Shown in pieces: positions 49,095 through 58,794 of a DNA stretch of 64,000 nucleotides. Position numbers and translations under genes: made by a program. The notes under the pieces were generated by a model. It saw nothing but the letters and a program-made list of their open reading frames with translations, made no database searches and was not told the origin of the DNA. Positions within the stretch are counted from its first letter, which is position 1; every line of letters starts with the position of its first letter. Source of the stretch: Tetmemena sp. SeJ-2015 (Eukaryota; Ciliophora; Spirotrichea; Sporadotrichida; Oxytrichidae); NCBI GenBank assembly GCA_027382625.1, contig JAJKFJ010022828.1:186001-250000 (forward strand). Direction: 5' to 3'.

Positions 49095-49770
49095 TCAGTA
49101 GCTGCGGATCAGTCCGACAAGGCGGCCCTGCACCTTGACCAGATGGTCGGGGAAGACACGGGTTTCATAGGCCGGATTCGCGGCTTCAAGCGCGATCATG
49201 CCGCCACGGCGGCGGAAGCGTTTCAGCGTCGCCTCGTGATCCTCGACCAGGGCCACGATGATATCGCCGTTGTCGGCCGTGTCTTGTTCGCGGATCACCA
49301 CGATGTCGCCATCGTTGATCCCCGCCTCGATCATGGAATCGCCCTTCACCTCAAGCGCGTAGTGGTTGCCGCGCCCCGACAGCATCGACCCCGGCACCGC
49401 GATGTGATGCGAGATTTCGGAAATCGCCTCGATCGGAAAACCCGGGGCGATGCGCCCATGACGGGAGTTCCCCCCCCATGAACGGTGGTGAAGGCATGCG
49501 CCGCGGGCGGGTCGACCCGTGCCCTTGTCACCCCTTTGGGGGGAAACCGCCCCTTTTCCCTGTTGGGAGCTTATGATTCCGCGCCCGCGCCCGATGCGCC
49601 AGACGCCGGATGAAGCCGCGCTCTTCCAGCGCGGTGATCAGGCGGTGGATGCCGGATTTCGAGCGCAGGTCCAGCGCCTCTTTCATCTCGTCGAACGAGG
49701 GCGGCACGCCATCCGTCTCGGTCCGGGTCTTGATGAAGGTGAGTAGTTCAAGCTGCTTGCGCGTCAACAT
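49095..49770 (-). CDS. lexA: LexA SOS repressor, frameshifted
   Basis: LexA represses the SOS regulon until RecA-stimulated self-cleavage. The N-terminal winged helix ([60 protein letters not shown]) and the C-terminal S24 peptidase domain are in different frames. The Ser is in [17 protein letters not shown] and the Lys in [15 protein letters not shown]. Frame changes lie in a poor patch at about 49455-49600. The region that should contain the Ala-Gly cleavage site reads [11 protein letters not shown], so a Pro stands before the Gly as written. An SOS box lies 48 bases upstream, indicating autorepression. Confidence 0.92.
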
Positions 49771-49817
49771 CGGCCCGGCCCCTGTTTCTGGGTCTTGGTC
49801 ATAATCGTTAACGCAAT

Positions 49818-49832
49818 GTTCTGCCCGTGTTC
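49818..49832. promoter_or_regulatory. LexA-binding SOS box (GTTC-N7-GTTC)
   Basis: GTTCTGCCCGTGTTC is an exact match to the alphaproteobacterial SOS box GTTC-N7-GTTC. It lies 48 bases upstream of the lexA start codon, where an autoregulatory operator is expected. The same site could also influence nothing on the other side, since moeA ends there. Confidence 0.85.
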
Positions 49833-49935
49833 CCGGTTTGTGTCAAGGCTTTTGGCGCTGCGCCTGTGGATAAGTCGCGAGGGCAGCCCATCGCCACACC
49901 CGAGTGCGTAGTTGCGCCAGGTTGAAGGCGGCGGC

Positions 49936-51037
49936 CTAAAGCGGCAGGTAGGACACCGCCTCGCCCGCCTTTGCCGGGGGGGCGGAAATCGGGCGGATCA
50001 AGAGGGCATTCGCTTCGGTGAGAATGGTCAGAAGGGCGCTGTCCTGCTTGTCGAAGGGCGTGATCTCCGGCCCGGTCAGACGGGCGCGCATGTAATGGGT
50101 GCGGGGCCGTTGGCGGGCAGGTCGGTGGCGAGGGTGCGCGTCTGCGGCTGCGGCAGGGGGGCGGGTCGCTTGCAGGGGCGCAGAAGGAAAAGGAAAGAGC
50201 TCCGGCAGACAGATGCGAGCGGGTTGCCGGGCAGCCGAGATCGCATCGGCCCGAGCGGCCGCATCAGCGTTTGCCGGGCGCAGGCGATCCGACAAGCGAG
50301 CCAGGCCCATGTCCGCAGGACGCGGCCTTGACAGGTCTGATCGCCGACCGAAGCGCCGCGATGGTCAACGATCAGGTCGGCGGGCCACGGCCGCGCGCAT
50401 CGCTGGGCGTGGCGCCGATCGGCATCGTGCGCGCTCGGCACGCCTCGCCCGCATGCCGAAGGCGAGGCGTCGACGCGGATCTGGCGCCGGAGTCCTCGCC
50501 GGCATCACCACTCGTCCCCGTGGCGATCAGCGCCACGACCGGCGGCGCGCGACCGCGCGCGCGGGCAGGTTCATCGCGGCGAGAAGGGCAAGATCGGCCG
50601 GGCGCAGCCGGCGCGGCGTCAAGGCGGCACCGGTGGGAAAATCCTGGCCACGCAGCCGGATGTTGGTGCCGCTGTCGGTGTCGGTCAGGGTGATGCAGCC
50701 GCCGTCGCGGCGCACGTCTTCCTGGATGACAACGCGGGTCGCGCCGCAGGGACAGGTGCGCCCGTGAAGATGCGCACGGCCTGGCCGTGGACCGAGAGGG
50801 TTCCGGTGAAGGCATGACCGGCCCCGGCTCGCCGATGACGGTGAAGCTGTCGCCCGGTGCGGGGTCGCCCTGGACAGCGTATCCGTCCATGGCGGAAGTG
50901 TCGAAGGGCGGCTGTCGCGGCGGGCAAGGGCGGGTTCGGCCATCCAGCGCCTGCCGCCTGCGTCAGCGGCCACGGTCGGCGGGCAGGGGCCGGGCCAGGG
51001 CCAGAAGGCGGGCGGCGGCTTCCTCGACCGGAATCAC
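49936..51037 (-). pseudogene. moeA: molybdopterin molybdotransferase MoeA, heavily frameshifted
   Basis: MoeA inserts molybdate into adenylylated molybdopterin. The gene begins at a GTG (51035-51037) that overlaps the moaC stop in GTGA, with [20 protein letters not shown] as the opening. FDTSAMDGYAVQGDPAPGDS is the hallmark MoeA motif. Later pieces are RGQDFPTGAALTPRRLRPAD (the A-x-G-x-x-L domain) and the C-terminal MRARLTGPEITPFDKQDSAL with AKAGEAVSYLPL, ending at 49936. At least five frame changes occur over 1.1 kb. It is the last gene of a trpC-moaC-moeA run. Confidence 0.83.
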
Positions 51038-51522
51038 GGCTGGGCCTCATAGCGGCCCGATTTGCCGCCTTCCTTGACCAGAAGGCGTATCCCCTCGATC
51101 CGCATGGATTTCTCGACCGCCTTGACCATGTCATAGATGGTCAGACAGGCCACCGACACCGCCGTCAGCGCCTCCATCTCGACGCCGGTCTGTCCGCCGG
51201 TCTTGACCGTCGCTCAACGCGGATGCCGGGGCGGGCTCGGGTCGGGCGTCAGATCGAGCGCGACCTTGGTGATGGGCAGCGGGTGGCAGAGGGGGATGAG
51301 GGACGAGGTCTGCTTGGCCGCCATGATCCCCGCCAACCGCGCCACGCCCAGAACATCGCCCTTCTTGGCCTGGCCCGAGGTGATCAGGGCCAGCGTCTCG
51401 GGCGTCATCACGACGAAACCCTCGGCCGTCGCGCTGCGAGCGGTCACGGGCTTGTCCGAGACATCGACCATATGGGCCGCGCCCTGGGCGTCGAAATGGG
51501 TGAGGCCAGAGGGGTTCGCCAT
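51034..51522 (-). CDS. moaC: cyclic pyranopterin monophosphate synthase MoaC, one frameshift
   Basis: MoaC, with MoaA, converts GTP-derived intermediate to cyclic pyranopterin monophosphate, the first stage of molybdenum-cofactor synthesis. [40 protein letters not shown] and, in a second frame after about 51215, [20 protein letters not shown] and [20 protein letters not shown] are all characteristic. Length of about 160 residues is normal. It starts four bases after the trpC stop and its own stop overlaps the moeA start, so the three genes are an operon. Supply of Mo cofactor fits the Mo-dependent oxidoreductase elsewhere in the window. Confidence 0.95.
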
Positions 51523-51526
51523 GGCG

Positions 51527-52331
51527 TCAGATCCCGCCTTGCGCGGTGAGGGGCTTGGTCAGGATGGCACGGGTGGCGGCGGCCACATCGGCCTGCCGCA
51601 TCAGGCTTTCGCCGATCAGGAAGCAGCGCGCGCCGAAGCGGGCGAGGTCGGCAAGGTCATCGGGCGTGTAAAGGCCGCTTTCCGAGACGATCAGCCGGTC
51701 TTCCGGCACCAGGCGAGCCAGTTGCCGGGTGGTGTCGAGCGTGACGTCGAAGCTGTGCAGGTTGCGGTTGTTGATGCCGATCAGCGGCGATTTCAGCAGC
51801 TGGGCACGGTCAAGCTCGGCGCGGTCATGCACCTCGATCAGGACATCCATGCCCCATTCCGTGGCGGCGGCTTCAAGCTCGGCCGCCTGATCGTCGGACA
51901 GCGAGGCCATGATGATCAGGATGCAATCGGCCGACAGGGCGCGGGCCTCGGCGACCTGATAGGGGTCGTAGAGGAAATCCTTGCGCAGGCAGGGCAGCGT
52001 GGTCGCGTCATGGGCCTGGGTCAGATATTCGTCGGCGCCCTGGAAAGAGGCGTGTCGGTCAGGACCGACAGGCAGGTGGCCCGCCCTTCTTCATAGGCCT
52101 GGCCAGGGCGGGGGTCGAAAATCGGGGCGGATCAGGCCTTTCGAGGGCGAGGCCTTCTTGATCTCGGCGATCAGGCCATAGCCGGTCTGGGCGGCTTCGG
52201 TCAGCGCGCGGGCGAAACGCGCGGCGCGGCGGCAGCGCGGGCGGCGTCTTCGACCTCGGCACGGGCGGGGCGGCCTTGCGGGCGGCGACCTCCTCGAGCT
52301 GTAGCCTGATGCGGTCGAGGATCGTGGTCAT
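51527..52331 (-). CDS. trpC: indole-3-glycerol-phosphate synthase, frameshifted
   Basis: TrpC closes the indole ring in tryptophan synthesis. The start [20 protein letters not shown] is followed across frames by [24 protein letters not shown] sequence near 52140. The second half is intact: [20 protein letters not shown], then [40 protein letters not shown] and [20 protein letters not shown], which include the conserved Lys, Glu, Asn and Ser/Gly phosphate-binding residues. Breaks lie between about 52040 and 52270. About 268 residues, as usual. It heads a run with moaC and moeA. Confidence 0.94.
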
Positions 52332-52367
52332 GCGCTGTCCTTTCGGGCGGTCTTCGCGGTGCCAGCC

Positions 52368-52418
52368 CCGGGGGTTTCACACCCCCGGCCCCCGTGGAGT
52401 ATTTCCGCCAAGATGAAG
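52368..52418 (+). repeat. dispersed hairpin-plus-tail element
   Basis: CCGGGGGT and ACCCCCGG pair perfectly around TTCAC, followed by CCCCCGTGGAGTATTTCCGC and CAAGATGAAG. It is the cleanest plus-strand copy of the element also seen at 28630, 32095 and 42266. It lies between ung and trpC. Confidence 0.65.
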
Positions 52419-52427
52419 GGCTTCGCC

Positions 52428-53129
52428 TCAGGTGTTAGCGCGGGGCGGCCGGAAAGGGAAGGCGTCAGGCGGGATTGGCGCGGCGGGCGTGGCTGCGCGG
52501 GCCCAGTCGATCACAGGCTGCTGGCGGCTTTCGAACCAGCATTGAGCGCCGAGAAGGGGCGCGTGCCGAAAAAGCCGCGATAGGCCGACAGGGCGAGGGA
52601 TGCGGGCTTTGCAGGAAAAGATGGCCGTCGCGGGGGCAGCCGGGCGCAGAGTTTCTGCGCCGGGGCGCCCCAGAGCAAAAAGGCGCGGGGGCCGTCCGTG
52701 GCGGTGGCGGAAAGGATCTGGGCGGTCAGCGTCTCCCAGCCCCAGGCCTTGTGGCCGTTCGATTGGCCCTGGGGCACCGTCAGGACGGTGTTCAGCAGAA
52801 GCACCCCCTGTTCGGCCCAGGGGGTCAGGTCGCCATCGGCCTTGGCTGTGCCAGTATCGGCGGCAAGTTCGGTCAGGATGTTCTTCAGGCTGTCGCGGGG
52901 CGGTTCCCCCGGCGGGAAGGAGAAGGCAAGGCCGGTGGCGCGGTCGGGCGTAGGATAGGGGTCCTGGCCGAGGATCACCCCGCGCACCGAAGGTCGCGGG
53001 GTCAGCCGCCCGGCGCGGAAGGATCTTGCGGCTGCCAGTCGGGCGTGGCGGCAAGGCGGTCGCGCAGCGCGGGCCAATGGGTGCGAAGAAGGGCAGGCTG
53101 GCCCAGCTTTCGGGCGGCTCGGGCAGCAT
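52428..53129 (-). CDS. ung: uracil-DNA glycosylase (family 1), frameshifted
   Basis: Ung removes uracil from DNA to start base-excision repair. The water-activating loop is VRGVILGQDPYPTPDRATGL, in which the catalytic Asp is present and Pro replaces the His of the E. coli GQDPYH, as in other alphaproteobacteria I recall. TPWAEQGVLLLNTVLTVPQG and FLLWGAPAQKL follow, and the leucine loop reads LSAYRGFFGTRPFSALN; the preceding HPSP is readable only in a neighbouring frame. Breaks lie near 53040 and 52600. Length of about 230 residues is normal. The start is MLPEPPESWASLPFF at 53129. Confidence 0.9.
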   Translation of the reverse strand: MLPEPPESWASLPFFAPIGPRCATALPPRPTGSRKILPRRAADPATFGARGDPRPGPLSYARPRHRPCLLLPAGGTAPRQPEEHPDRTCRRYWHSQGRWRPDPLGRTGGASAEHRPDGAPGPIERPQGLGLGDADRPDPFRHRHGRPPRLFALGRPGAETLRPAAPATAIFSCKARIPRPVGLSRLFRHAPLLGAQCWFESRQQPVIDWARAATPAAPIPPDAFPFRPPRANT

Positions 53130-53171
53130 GGCAAGCCTCCTGGGCTGCGGCGCGCGCGTTGCGCGGGCCGC

Positions 53172-53732
53172 CTAGAAGGTGTTGATCGAGAAGCCGACGA
53201 ACGCCTCTTCGCTGTCGAACTTGTAGCCGCCGCGCAGGCTCAGATCGCCGCCGCCAAGGCGTTTTTGCAGGGCGACGGTGGATTCGTGGTAATTGTCGCT
53301 GCCGCCGCGCGACAGTTCCAACCCGAAGCCGCTGGAAGCATGGCTGACCTGGCCCAGCAGGAACCAGGCGTCATCGACCGTATTGTAGAAGCCCAGGGCG
53401 TAAATGCCGCCAAAGCCGGTGGCGGTGTAGTTTTCCAGCGCCACTTTGCCGCCGGTCTGGGTGCCCTTGTCGTCAGACCAGCCGATCGAGGGGCCAAGTC
53501 GCAGTGTGGCCGAGCCGAGCGGGATGCCGAAGCTCAGCGCCGCGCCCGTGTCATGGCCGCCTTCATATTTCGAGGCGACGACCTCCGCGCCGAAGCGGCC
53601 CCAGACGCCGCTGGCGACCAGGGTCTGGGTCTGGCCCGACAGATCGACCTGCAGGAACGTGCCATCGGCAACGGCGGCGCTGCCGGATACAAGGACAAGC
53701 GCGAGGGCGCAAAGGGCAGGACGGTGTTGCAC
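53172..53732 (-). CDS. secreted beta-rich hypothetical protein
   Basis: An intact protein of about 186 residues. A Sec signal (LCALALVLVSGSAAVADG) precedes a mature part of short beta strands with alternating hydrophobic residues and many Gly: FLQVDLSGQTQTLVASGVWG, FGAEVVASKYEGGHDTGAAL, GGIYALGFYNTVDDAWFLLG, and a C-terminus ending FVGFSINTF. A terminal Phe is typical of outer-membrane beta-barrels, so a small barrel or surface protein is plausible. I recognise no family. The start is a GTG at 53732 or an ATG at 53762. Positions 53763-53898 contain nothing recognisable. Confidence 0.7.
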   Translation of the reverse strand: MQHRPALCALALVLVSGSAAVADGTFLQVDLSGQTQTLVASGVWGRFGAEVVASKYEGGHDTGAALSFGIPLGSATLRLGPSIGWSDDKGTQTGGKVALENYTATGFGGIYALGFYNTVDDAWFLLGQVSHASSGFGLELSRGGSDNYHESTVALQKRLGGGDLSLRGGYKFDSEEAFVGFSINTF

Positions 53733-53898
53733 GGGCGGGGCACCTTCATCTGGGCGACCCACTAGAGGTAGACCGCCGGGTCGGATTCATGTCTAGCGAT
53801 AGCATCCGGGCGGTCATCACCGCAACCGGGGCGGCCGCAGTGACGCGCTATCCCGCTGCAAGTGTTGCCACTTTTCGCCACTGGGCGGGCAGAGAGGG

Positions 53899-54910
53899 TC
53901 AGGCCTTGGTCAAGGCGGCCAGCGCCGCAACCTTGGCCCTGGCCGCGCCGCTGTCGATGCTCTCAATGGGAAGCGCCACGCCGTCCTTCAGGTTGGCCGC
54001 CTTTTCGGCCACCACCAAAAGCGGCGGCGGAAATTCAGCGCACCGCGTCGCGATAGGCCCCGCGCGCCATCCAGCAGCGCGCGGAAGGCCTGGGCGTTTT
54101 CCTCGGCGTGCGCCGCATGATCGCTTCGAACGGATGGCGGGCAGGCCGCATCCTCGGGATGGACCTCGAATTCGGTCACTTCGCCATCTGCAAGGGCCGC
54201 GACCTTCGACGGCAGTGCGATGGACAGCTCATCCGTGCCATCGCCGCCATGGACGAGCCAGGCTTTCCGAGCCGAGCGCCAGCAGCGTTTCAGCCATGGG
54301 CCGGATCAGCCGCGCCGAAAATGCGCCGGTCAACTGGCGCTTGACGCCCGCTGGGTTGGTCAGGGGGCCAAGGATGTTGAAGATGGTGCGGGTTCCCAGT
54401 TCCGCCCGCACCGGCATAACATGGCGGATGGCGGGGTGGTGCATCGGCGCCATCATAAAGCCGATGCCCGCTTCGGCCAGGCATTTCTCGACCACATCGG
54501 GGCCAACCATGACATTCAGGCCCATGGCCGTCAGCGCGTCGGCGGCACCGGATTTCGAGCTGAGATTGCGGTTCCCGTGCTTGGCCACCGCCACCCCGCA
54601 GGCCGCCACGACAAAGGCCGTCGCGGTCGAGATGTTCAGCGTGCCTTTGCCATCCCCGCCGGTGCCGACAATGTCCATCGCGCCCGCACGGGCCGCGACC
54701 TTGTTGCATTTCGAGCGCATCACGGTTGCGGCGGCGGTGTATTCGTCCACCGTCTCGCCCCGCGTGCGCAGCGCCATCAGGAACCCGCCCATCTGCGCGG
54801 GCGTGCCCTCGCCTTCGAACAGGGCCTCAAAGGCCGTTTCGGCCTCGATCCGCGACAGCGGGCGTTCGGCGGCGATGCCGATCATGTGGCGCGCGCGCGC
54901 TTCGGCCCAT
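53899..54910 (-). CDS. trpD: anthranilate phosphoribosyltransferase, frameshifted
   Basis: TrpD joins anthranilate to PRPP in the second step of tryptophan synthesis. [40 protein letters not shown] (PRPP-binding GTGGD), [20 protein letters not shown] and [20 protein letters not shown] are family motifs. The last third is broken across frames ([27 protein letters not shown]), ending ALAALTKA at 53899. The ATG overlapping the trpG stop (TGATG at 54908-54912) is the likely start, followed by an indel in the GCGCGCGC run near 54895. Further breaks lie near 54240 and 54000-54180. Confidence 0.94.
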
Positions 54911-55488
54911 CACTTGACGCGGGCTTCGTCCAGGAAGTTGCGCAGAAGCTGATGGCCATGCTGCGAGGCGATGGATTCGGGGTGGAACTGCACGCCCTCG
55001 ACCAGTTTCTCGCGGTGGCGCAGCCCCATGATCGTGCCGTCTTCCAGCCAGGCGGTGATTTCAAGGCTGGCGGGCAGGCTGTCGCGGTCCACGACCAGCG
55101 AATGGTAGCGCGTGGCCTCGAAGGGCGAGGGCAGGCCCGCGAAGACGCCTTTGCCGGAATGGTGCATGAGGCCCATCTTGCCATGGACAATCTCGTGGCA
55201 GCGCACCACCTTGCCGCCGAAAGCCTCGCCGATGGTCTGATGGCCCAGACAGACGCCCAGAAGCGGAACGCCGGCCTCGGCCGCGGCTTTGGTCAAGGGC
55301 AGGCAGATGCCGGCGGCGGCGGGATCGCAGGGGCCCGGCGACAGGACGATGGCTTCGGGGCGCATGGCCAGGGCATCCTGCACTTGCAGCGCGTCGTTGC
55401 GATGGACCTGCACATCGGCGCCCAACTCGCCCAGGTAATGCACCAGATTCCAGGTGAAGCTGTCGTAATTGTCGATCAGAAGCAGCAT
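54910..55488 (-). CDS. trpG: anthranilate synthase glutamine amidotransferase component
   Basis: An intact 192-residue class I glutamine amidotransferase that supplies ammonia to TrpE for anthranilate synthesis. [20 protein letters not shown] is the signature N-terminus; the nucleophilic Cys is in [18 protein letters not shown] and the His/Glu pair in [20 protein letters not shown]. It may be shared with aminodeoxychorismate synthase (PabA activity), as in many bacteria; trpE is not in the window. Its stop overlaps the trpD start. The 230-base region upstream, shared with the divergent deacetylase gene, shows no leader peptide or attenuator that I can identify. Confidence 0.96.
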   Translation of the reverse strand: MLLLIDNYDSFTWNLVHYLGELGADVQVHRNDALQVQDALAMRPEAIVLSPGPCDPAAAGICLPLTKAAAEAGVPLLGVCLGHQTIGEAFGGKVVRCHEIVHGKMGLMHHSGKGVFAGLPSPFEATRYHSLVVDRDSLPASLEITAWLEDGTIMGLRHREKLVEGVQFHPESIASQHGHQLLRNFLDEARVK

Positions 55489-55718
55489 GTCGCTTGGCCT
55501 TATCTTGCCGGACCCCACAGGAAAAGGGGGTGAAGGGCGGCGCTTGTCGCGCTATACATGGTCCGCAGAGGGCGGAAAGGTCAAGGTGGCGGGTCGCGAA
55601 AGCGGGGCGCGATCGGGGCCGGACCGGCCGCAAAGCGGGGGCAACCCGCGAGCCGCCGGGCAAAGGCCGGGCGGGATGGCCGTCGGGGCAAGGGTACGGG
55701 GCAAGGACGGAGGCGGAA

Positions 55719-57441
55719 GTGATCGGCAGGTTCCTGTTGGGTGCGGGGCTGGGTGCGCTTGTGGGCACGGGCGTTCTGCGCTGATTTCGATCATGGCGCC
55801 GGGGTCGCGTGCGCCTGCGCCGCCCGCAGTGCCGGTTTCCGCGCCTGCCGCTGAAGAATCTTCCGCGACGCTCGCTCCCCAGCCCGAAGCGACGGCGGCG
55901 CCTTCGCCAGAGCCTGCAGCCGAACCGGCGCCTTCGCCAGCGGCGGAGACGGCATTGCCGACGGTCGAACCGACGGCGCAACCCGAACCGACCGTGATGC
56001 CCACGCAACCCGAGGCTGTCACGCCGGTGCCCGAGGTTGTTGAACCGACGCCGAAGCCGGAGGATCAGGCGGCGCTGGCGCCCGAACCGCCTGTCGCCGA
56101 CGGGGACGCACCCGCTGCGCCGATGGCCCCGGCCCTGGCCGAAGCCCGGTGCAACCGCCGCGCGCCCGCGCCGGCGCAGCCCGCGCCACCGTCCGGCTTG
56201 ACCGCCCCCGGCGGCGAGTCGCGCCCGCGCCGCTGGCGGACCCTGCGGAGGCCCCGCCGCTGGCGCGGCAGTGGCGGTTGCGCCGCCGGAAACCCTGGCA
56301 CCGCCGCAGGCGGTGAAGGCCTGCCACGGCACCCGCGCCCGAACCTGCCCCGGCGCCACCCCTGATCCGGCGGGCCTTGCCCTGACTGAACCGGCCCCTG
56401 CGGGGGATGCGGCACCGGATGCCGCAGTCTCGCCAGGCCTGCCGCCGCTGACGCCAGAGGAAGAGGCCATGCTGGCGCAGATCGCCAAGGACGGGCCGGA
56501 GGCCGCGCTGCCGGACGATCCGGCGCGAGAAGCGGCCGAAGAGACACCGGACAGCGCGCTGCCCAAAATCGTCGTGCCTGACGAGGCGCCTTCGCCGTCT
56601 GGCGGTGGCGATGCGCGCAAGATTGTGGTGGGCGAGGGGTCCACCCTGCCAAGCGCGCCTTCGCTGATCGACAAGGGCAAAGAACAGGACGCAGGCGGCG
56701 CAGGGGCGGATGGCATCGTCGCGGACCGACTGCCCCGGATCGGCGACGAGACCGGGGCAGGGGATGCGACTGATGAAAGCCCGTTCACGCTGAATGCCAG
56801 GAAATTCGACAATCCGGCGGGCAAGCCGCTTTTTGCCGTGATCCTGATCGATGACGGCGATCCGGCGCTTGATCGGGCGGCGCTGGCGAAACTGCCCTTT
56901 CCGGTCAGCTTCGCGCTGGACCCTCTAGCCGAAGGGGCGGCGGAACGCGCCGCGATCTATCGCGCGGCGGATCAGGAAGTGCTGATGCTGGCCTCGGGCC
57001 TGCCCAAGGGGGCTGCGGCATCGGATGTCGAGGTGGCGTTCCAGGCGATGCAGCAGGCCCTGCCGCAAGCGGTGGCCGTGCTGGACCCGCCGGACCGCGT
57101 GTTCCAGAACGACCGGGGCCTGGCAACGATGGTCGTGCCGGTGATCGGGGCCGAGGGGCTGGGGCTGCTGACCTGGGTCGGGCTGAATGCCCGAGCAGGT
57201 GCGCGGCGGCCGGAATTCCGGCGCTGTCGCCTTCCGCGCCCTGGATGCCGAGGGCGAATCCGCCCCCGTGATCCGCCGCTATCTGGATCGCGCCGCCTTC
57301 AAGGCCGCGCAGGAGGGCAAGGTCACCGTCATCGGCCATGCTCGGCCAGAAACGGTGGCGGCGCTGCTGGAATGGACGGTCGAGGGCCGGGCGGGCACGG
57401 TGGCGCTGGCCCCGGCGACGGCGGTGATGGTGCAGAACTAG
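55719..57441 (+). CDS. divergent polysaccharide deacetylase (YibQ/DUF610) family protein, frameshifted
   Basis: A membrane-anchored envelope protein of about 570 residues. GTG 55719, after GGACGGAGGC, begins with an N-terminal anchor (IGRFLLGAGLGALVGTGVL). A long Pro/Ala/Glu-rich linker (about 55800-56460) follows. The C-terminal catalytic-like domain has GKPLFAVILIDDGDPALDRA, LAKLPFPVSFALDPLAEGAA, VLMLASGLPKGAAASDVEVA and, in another frame after about 57190, VTVIGHARPETVAALLEW. YibQ-type proteins are linked to polysaccharide or lipid A-related hydrolysis, though the activity is not established. Other breaks lie near 55780 and 56150-56290. Confidence 0.85.
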
Positions 57442-57507
57442 GGTGGGCTGCGGGCGGGCTGCGGCGCATGGATGCGCGCCGCGCCTATGGTCTCAGCCGG
57501 ATCTGCC

Positions 57508-58021
57508 TCAGTCCGACTTGCCCATGTCGATCACCCAATGCAGCCGGTTTTCCGGCGCGGGCGACAGGGCAATGCCGATGCCGATGTCTTGCAGCTCCGC
57601 ACGAGGATGTTGTCCTTGTGATGGGGCGAGTTCATCCACCATTCCACGGCGCGCTTGGGCGTGCCGAAGCCGCGGCGGTGTTTTCAGAGGCGGTGCGGTA
57701 GTCATAGCCCGCACGGCGCAGGCGGTGCTGCAACTTGCTGCCATCCGAGGAATCGTGGCTGACCGAACGGCGCTTGGCATTGTCGCAGGCATGGCCCTGC
57801 GCGGCCTTGTCGAGCGCAGCGTTCAGGCGCAGCGGCGTGAGGCCGCGCTTGGTCCGTTCGGCATTGATGCCCTTCAGCAGCTCGGCACGCATCGTGGCGG
57901 TATTGGCCGGAAGGGCGCAGCCGCCGCCGCCGGCGGCATGGGCCGTTTGCGCGGACAGGGTCACGCCCAAGAGCAGGCTGGAGAAAAGCACTGCAAGATG
58001 CAGGCGAGCGGTTCTGGGCAT
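57508..58021 (-). CDS. secreted CAP-domain protein, one frameshift
   Basis: A secreted protein of about 170 residues. The Sec signal MPRTARLHLAVLFSSLLLGV is followed by a CAP/SCP-like domain: ELLKGINAERTKRGLTPLRL, NAALDKAAQGHACDNAKRRS, VSHDSSDGSKLQHRLRRAGY and, in a second frame after about 57660, AVEWWMNSPHHKDNIL with the H-x-x-N end. The HAC...H...E...H set resembles the CAP metal cavity. Bacterial CAP proteins are extracytoplasmic, with lipid-binding or peptidase-like roles proposed. It lies downstream of the ynj-type transporter genes on the same strand. Confidence 0.85.
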
Positions 58022-58155
58022 GGGCGTACTCCGGTGGCAGCCGAGGGTCATGCCCGCCACCCTCGCCGCCGCCCGGGGAAAGGATGCGACGATTTCTAGG
58101 CAATTTCTGGGCGACTGAAGGAGTTTGGCCGGATTGCCCGCCGCAGCCGCGGGGA

Positions 58156-58794
58156 TCAATCCGCGAAGGGTGATACGACGCCCTGCGGCGGCTTCGGCAT
58201 CCTGAGCGTCATGGGTGACAAGCACGACCGGAAGCCGTGCGCCCGCGCCGTCGCAAAGGTGAAGGCGCGGATCTGGGCGCGCCGGGCGGCATCGAGCCGC
58301 GAGAAGGGTTCATCCAGCAAAAGCGCCTCGGGCGCGGCCAGAAAGCGTGCGCATCAGCGCGACGCGGGCGCGTTCCCCCCGGACAGGGTTGCGGGATCGC
58401 GTGGACCAAAGCCGCCCAAGCCGGCTTCCTCGAGCGCCGCCTCGATTGTCTCGGCACGGGCAGTCGCCGCGCAGGCCGCGTGCAGGCGAAGGCCAGGTTT
58501 CCGGCGACGGAAAGATGCGGGAAAAGCAAGCGGGTCCTGAAAGAGAATGCCGATGCGCCGCGCCTCGGTCGGCAGGCGGTCACGGCGCAGGCCGTTCAGC
58601 GTGATCGCCCCGACAGGCGAAATCCGCGGCAGGCTGCCGATCAGGGCGGCCAGCAGGGTGGATTTGCCCGAGCCGGACGGGCCCATGACGGTCAGCACCT
58701 GCCCGGGCGGCACATGGCTGTCGAGCCGCACGAAGGGCGCGTCGGCCCCGGGGGCGGTGATCCGCAGATCGTGCATGTGCAGCCCGGCCTTCAT
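58156..58794 (-). CDS. ynjD: ABC transporter ATP-binding protein (YnjD-like), frameshifted
   Basis: The ATPase of a YnjBCD-type importer, about 210 residues. MHDLRITAPGADAPFVRLDS precedes Walker A (VMGPSGSGKSTLLAALIGSL) and the Q loop (RRIGILFQDPLAFP). The signature is DPATLSGG, and ALLLDEPFSRLDA-like Walker B plus LVTHDAQDAEAAAGRRITLR (H loop) follow in other frames. Several breaks lie between 58280 and 58520. The ATG at 58794 overlaps the permease stop. The 3' end is uncertain; a TGA at 58156 follows a SPFAD tail in one frame. The E. coli counterpart is not functionally assigned. Confidence 0.82.

Noticed and set aside
55489..55718. A tryptophan attenuator or leader peptide upstream of trpG
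   Set aside because: No short frame with consecutive Trp codons and no terminator hairpin with a T run is visible there.
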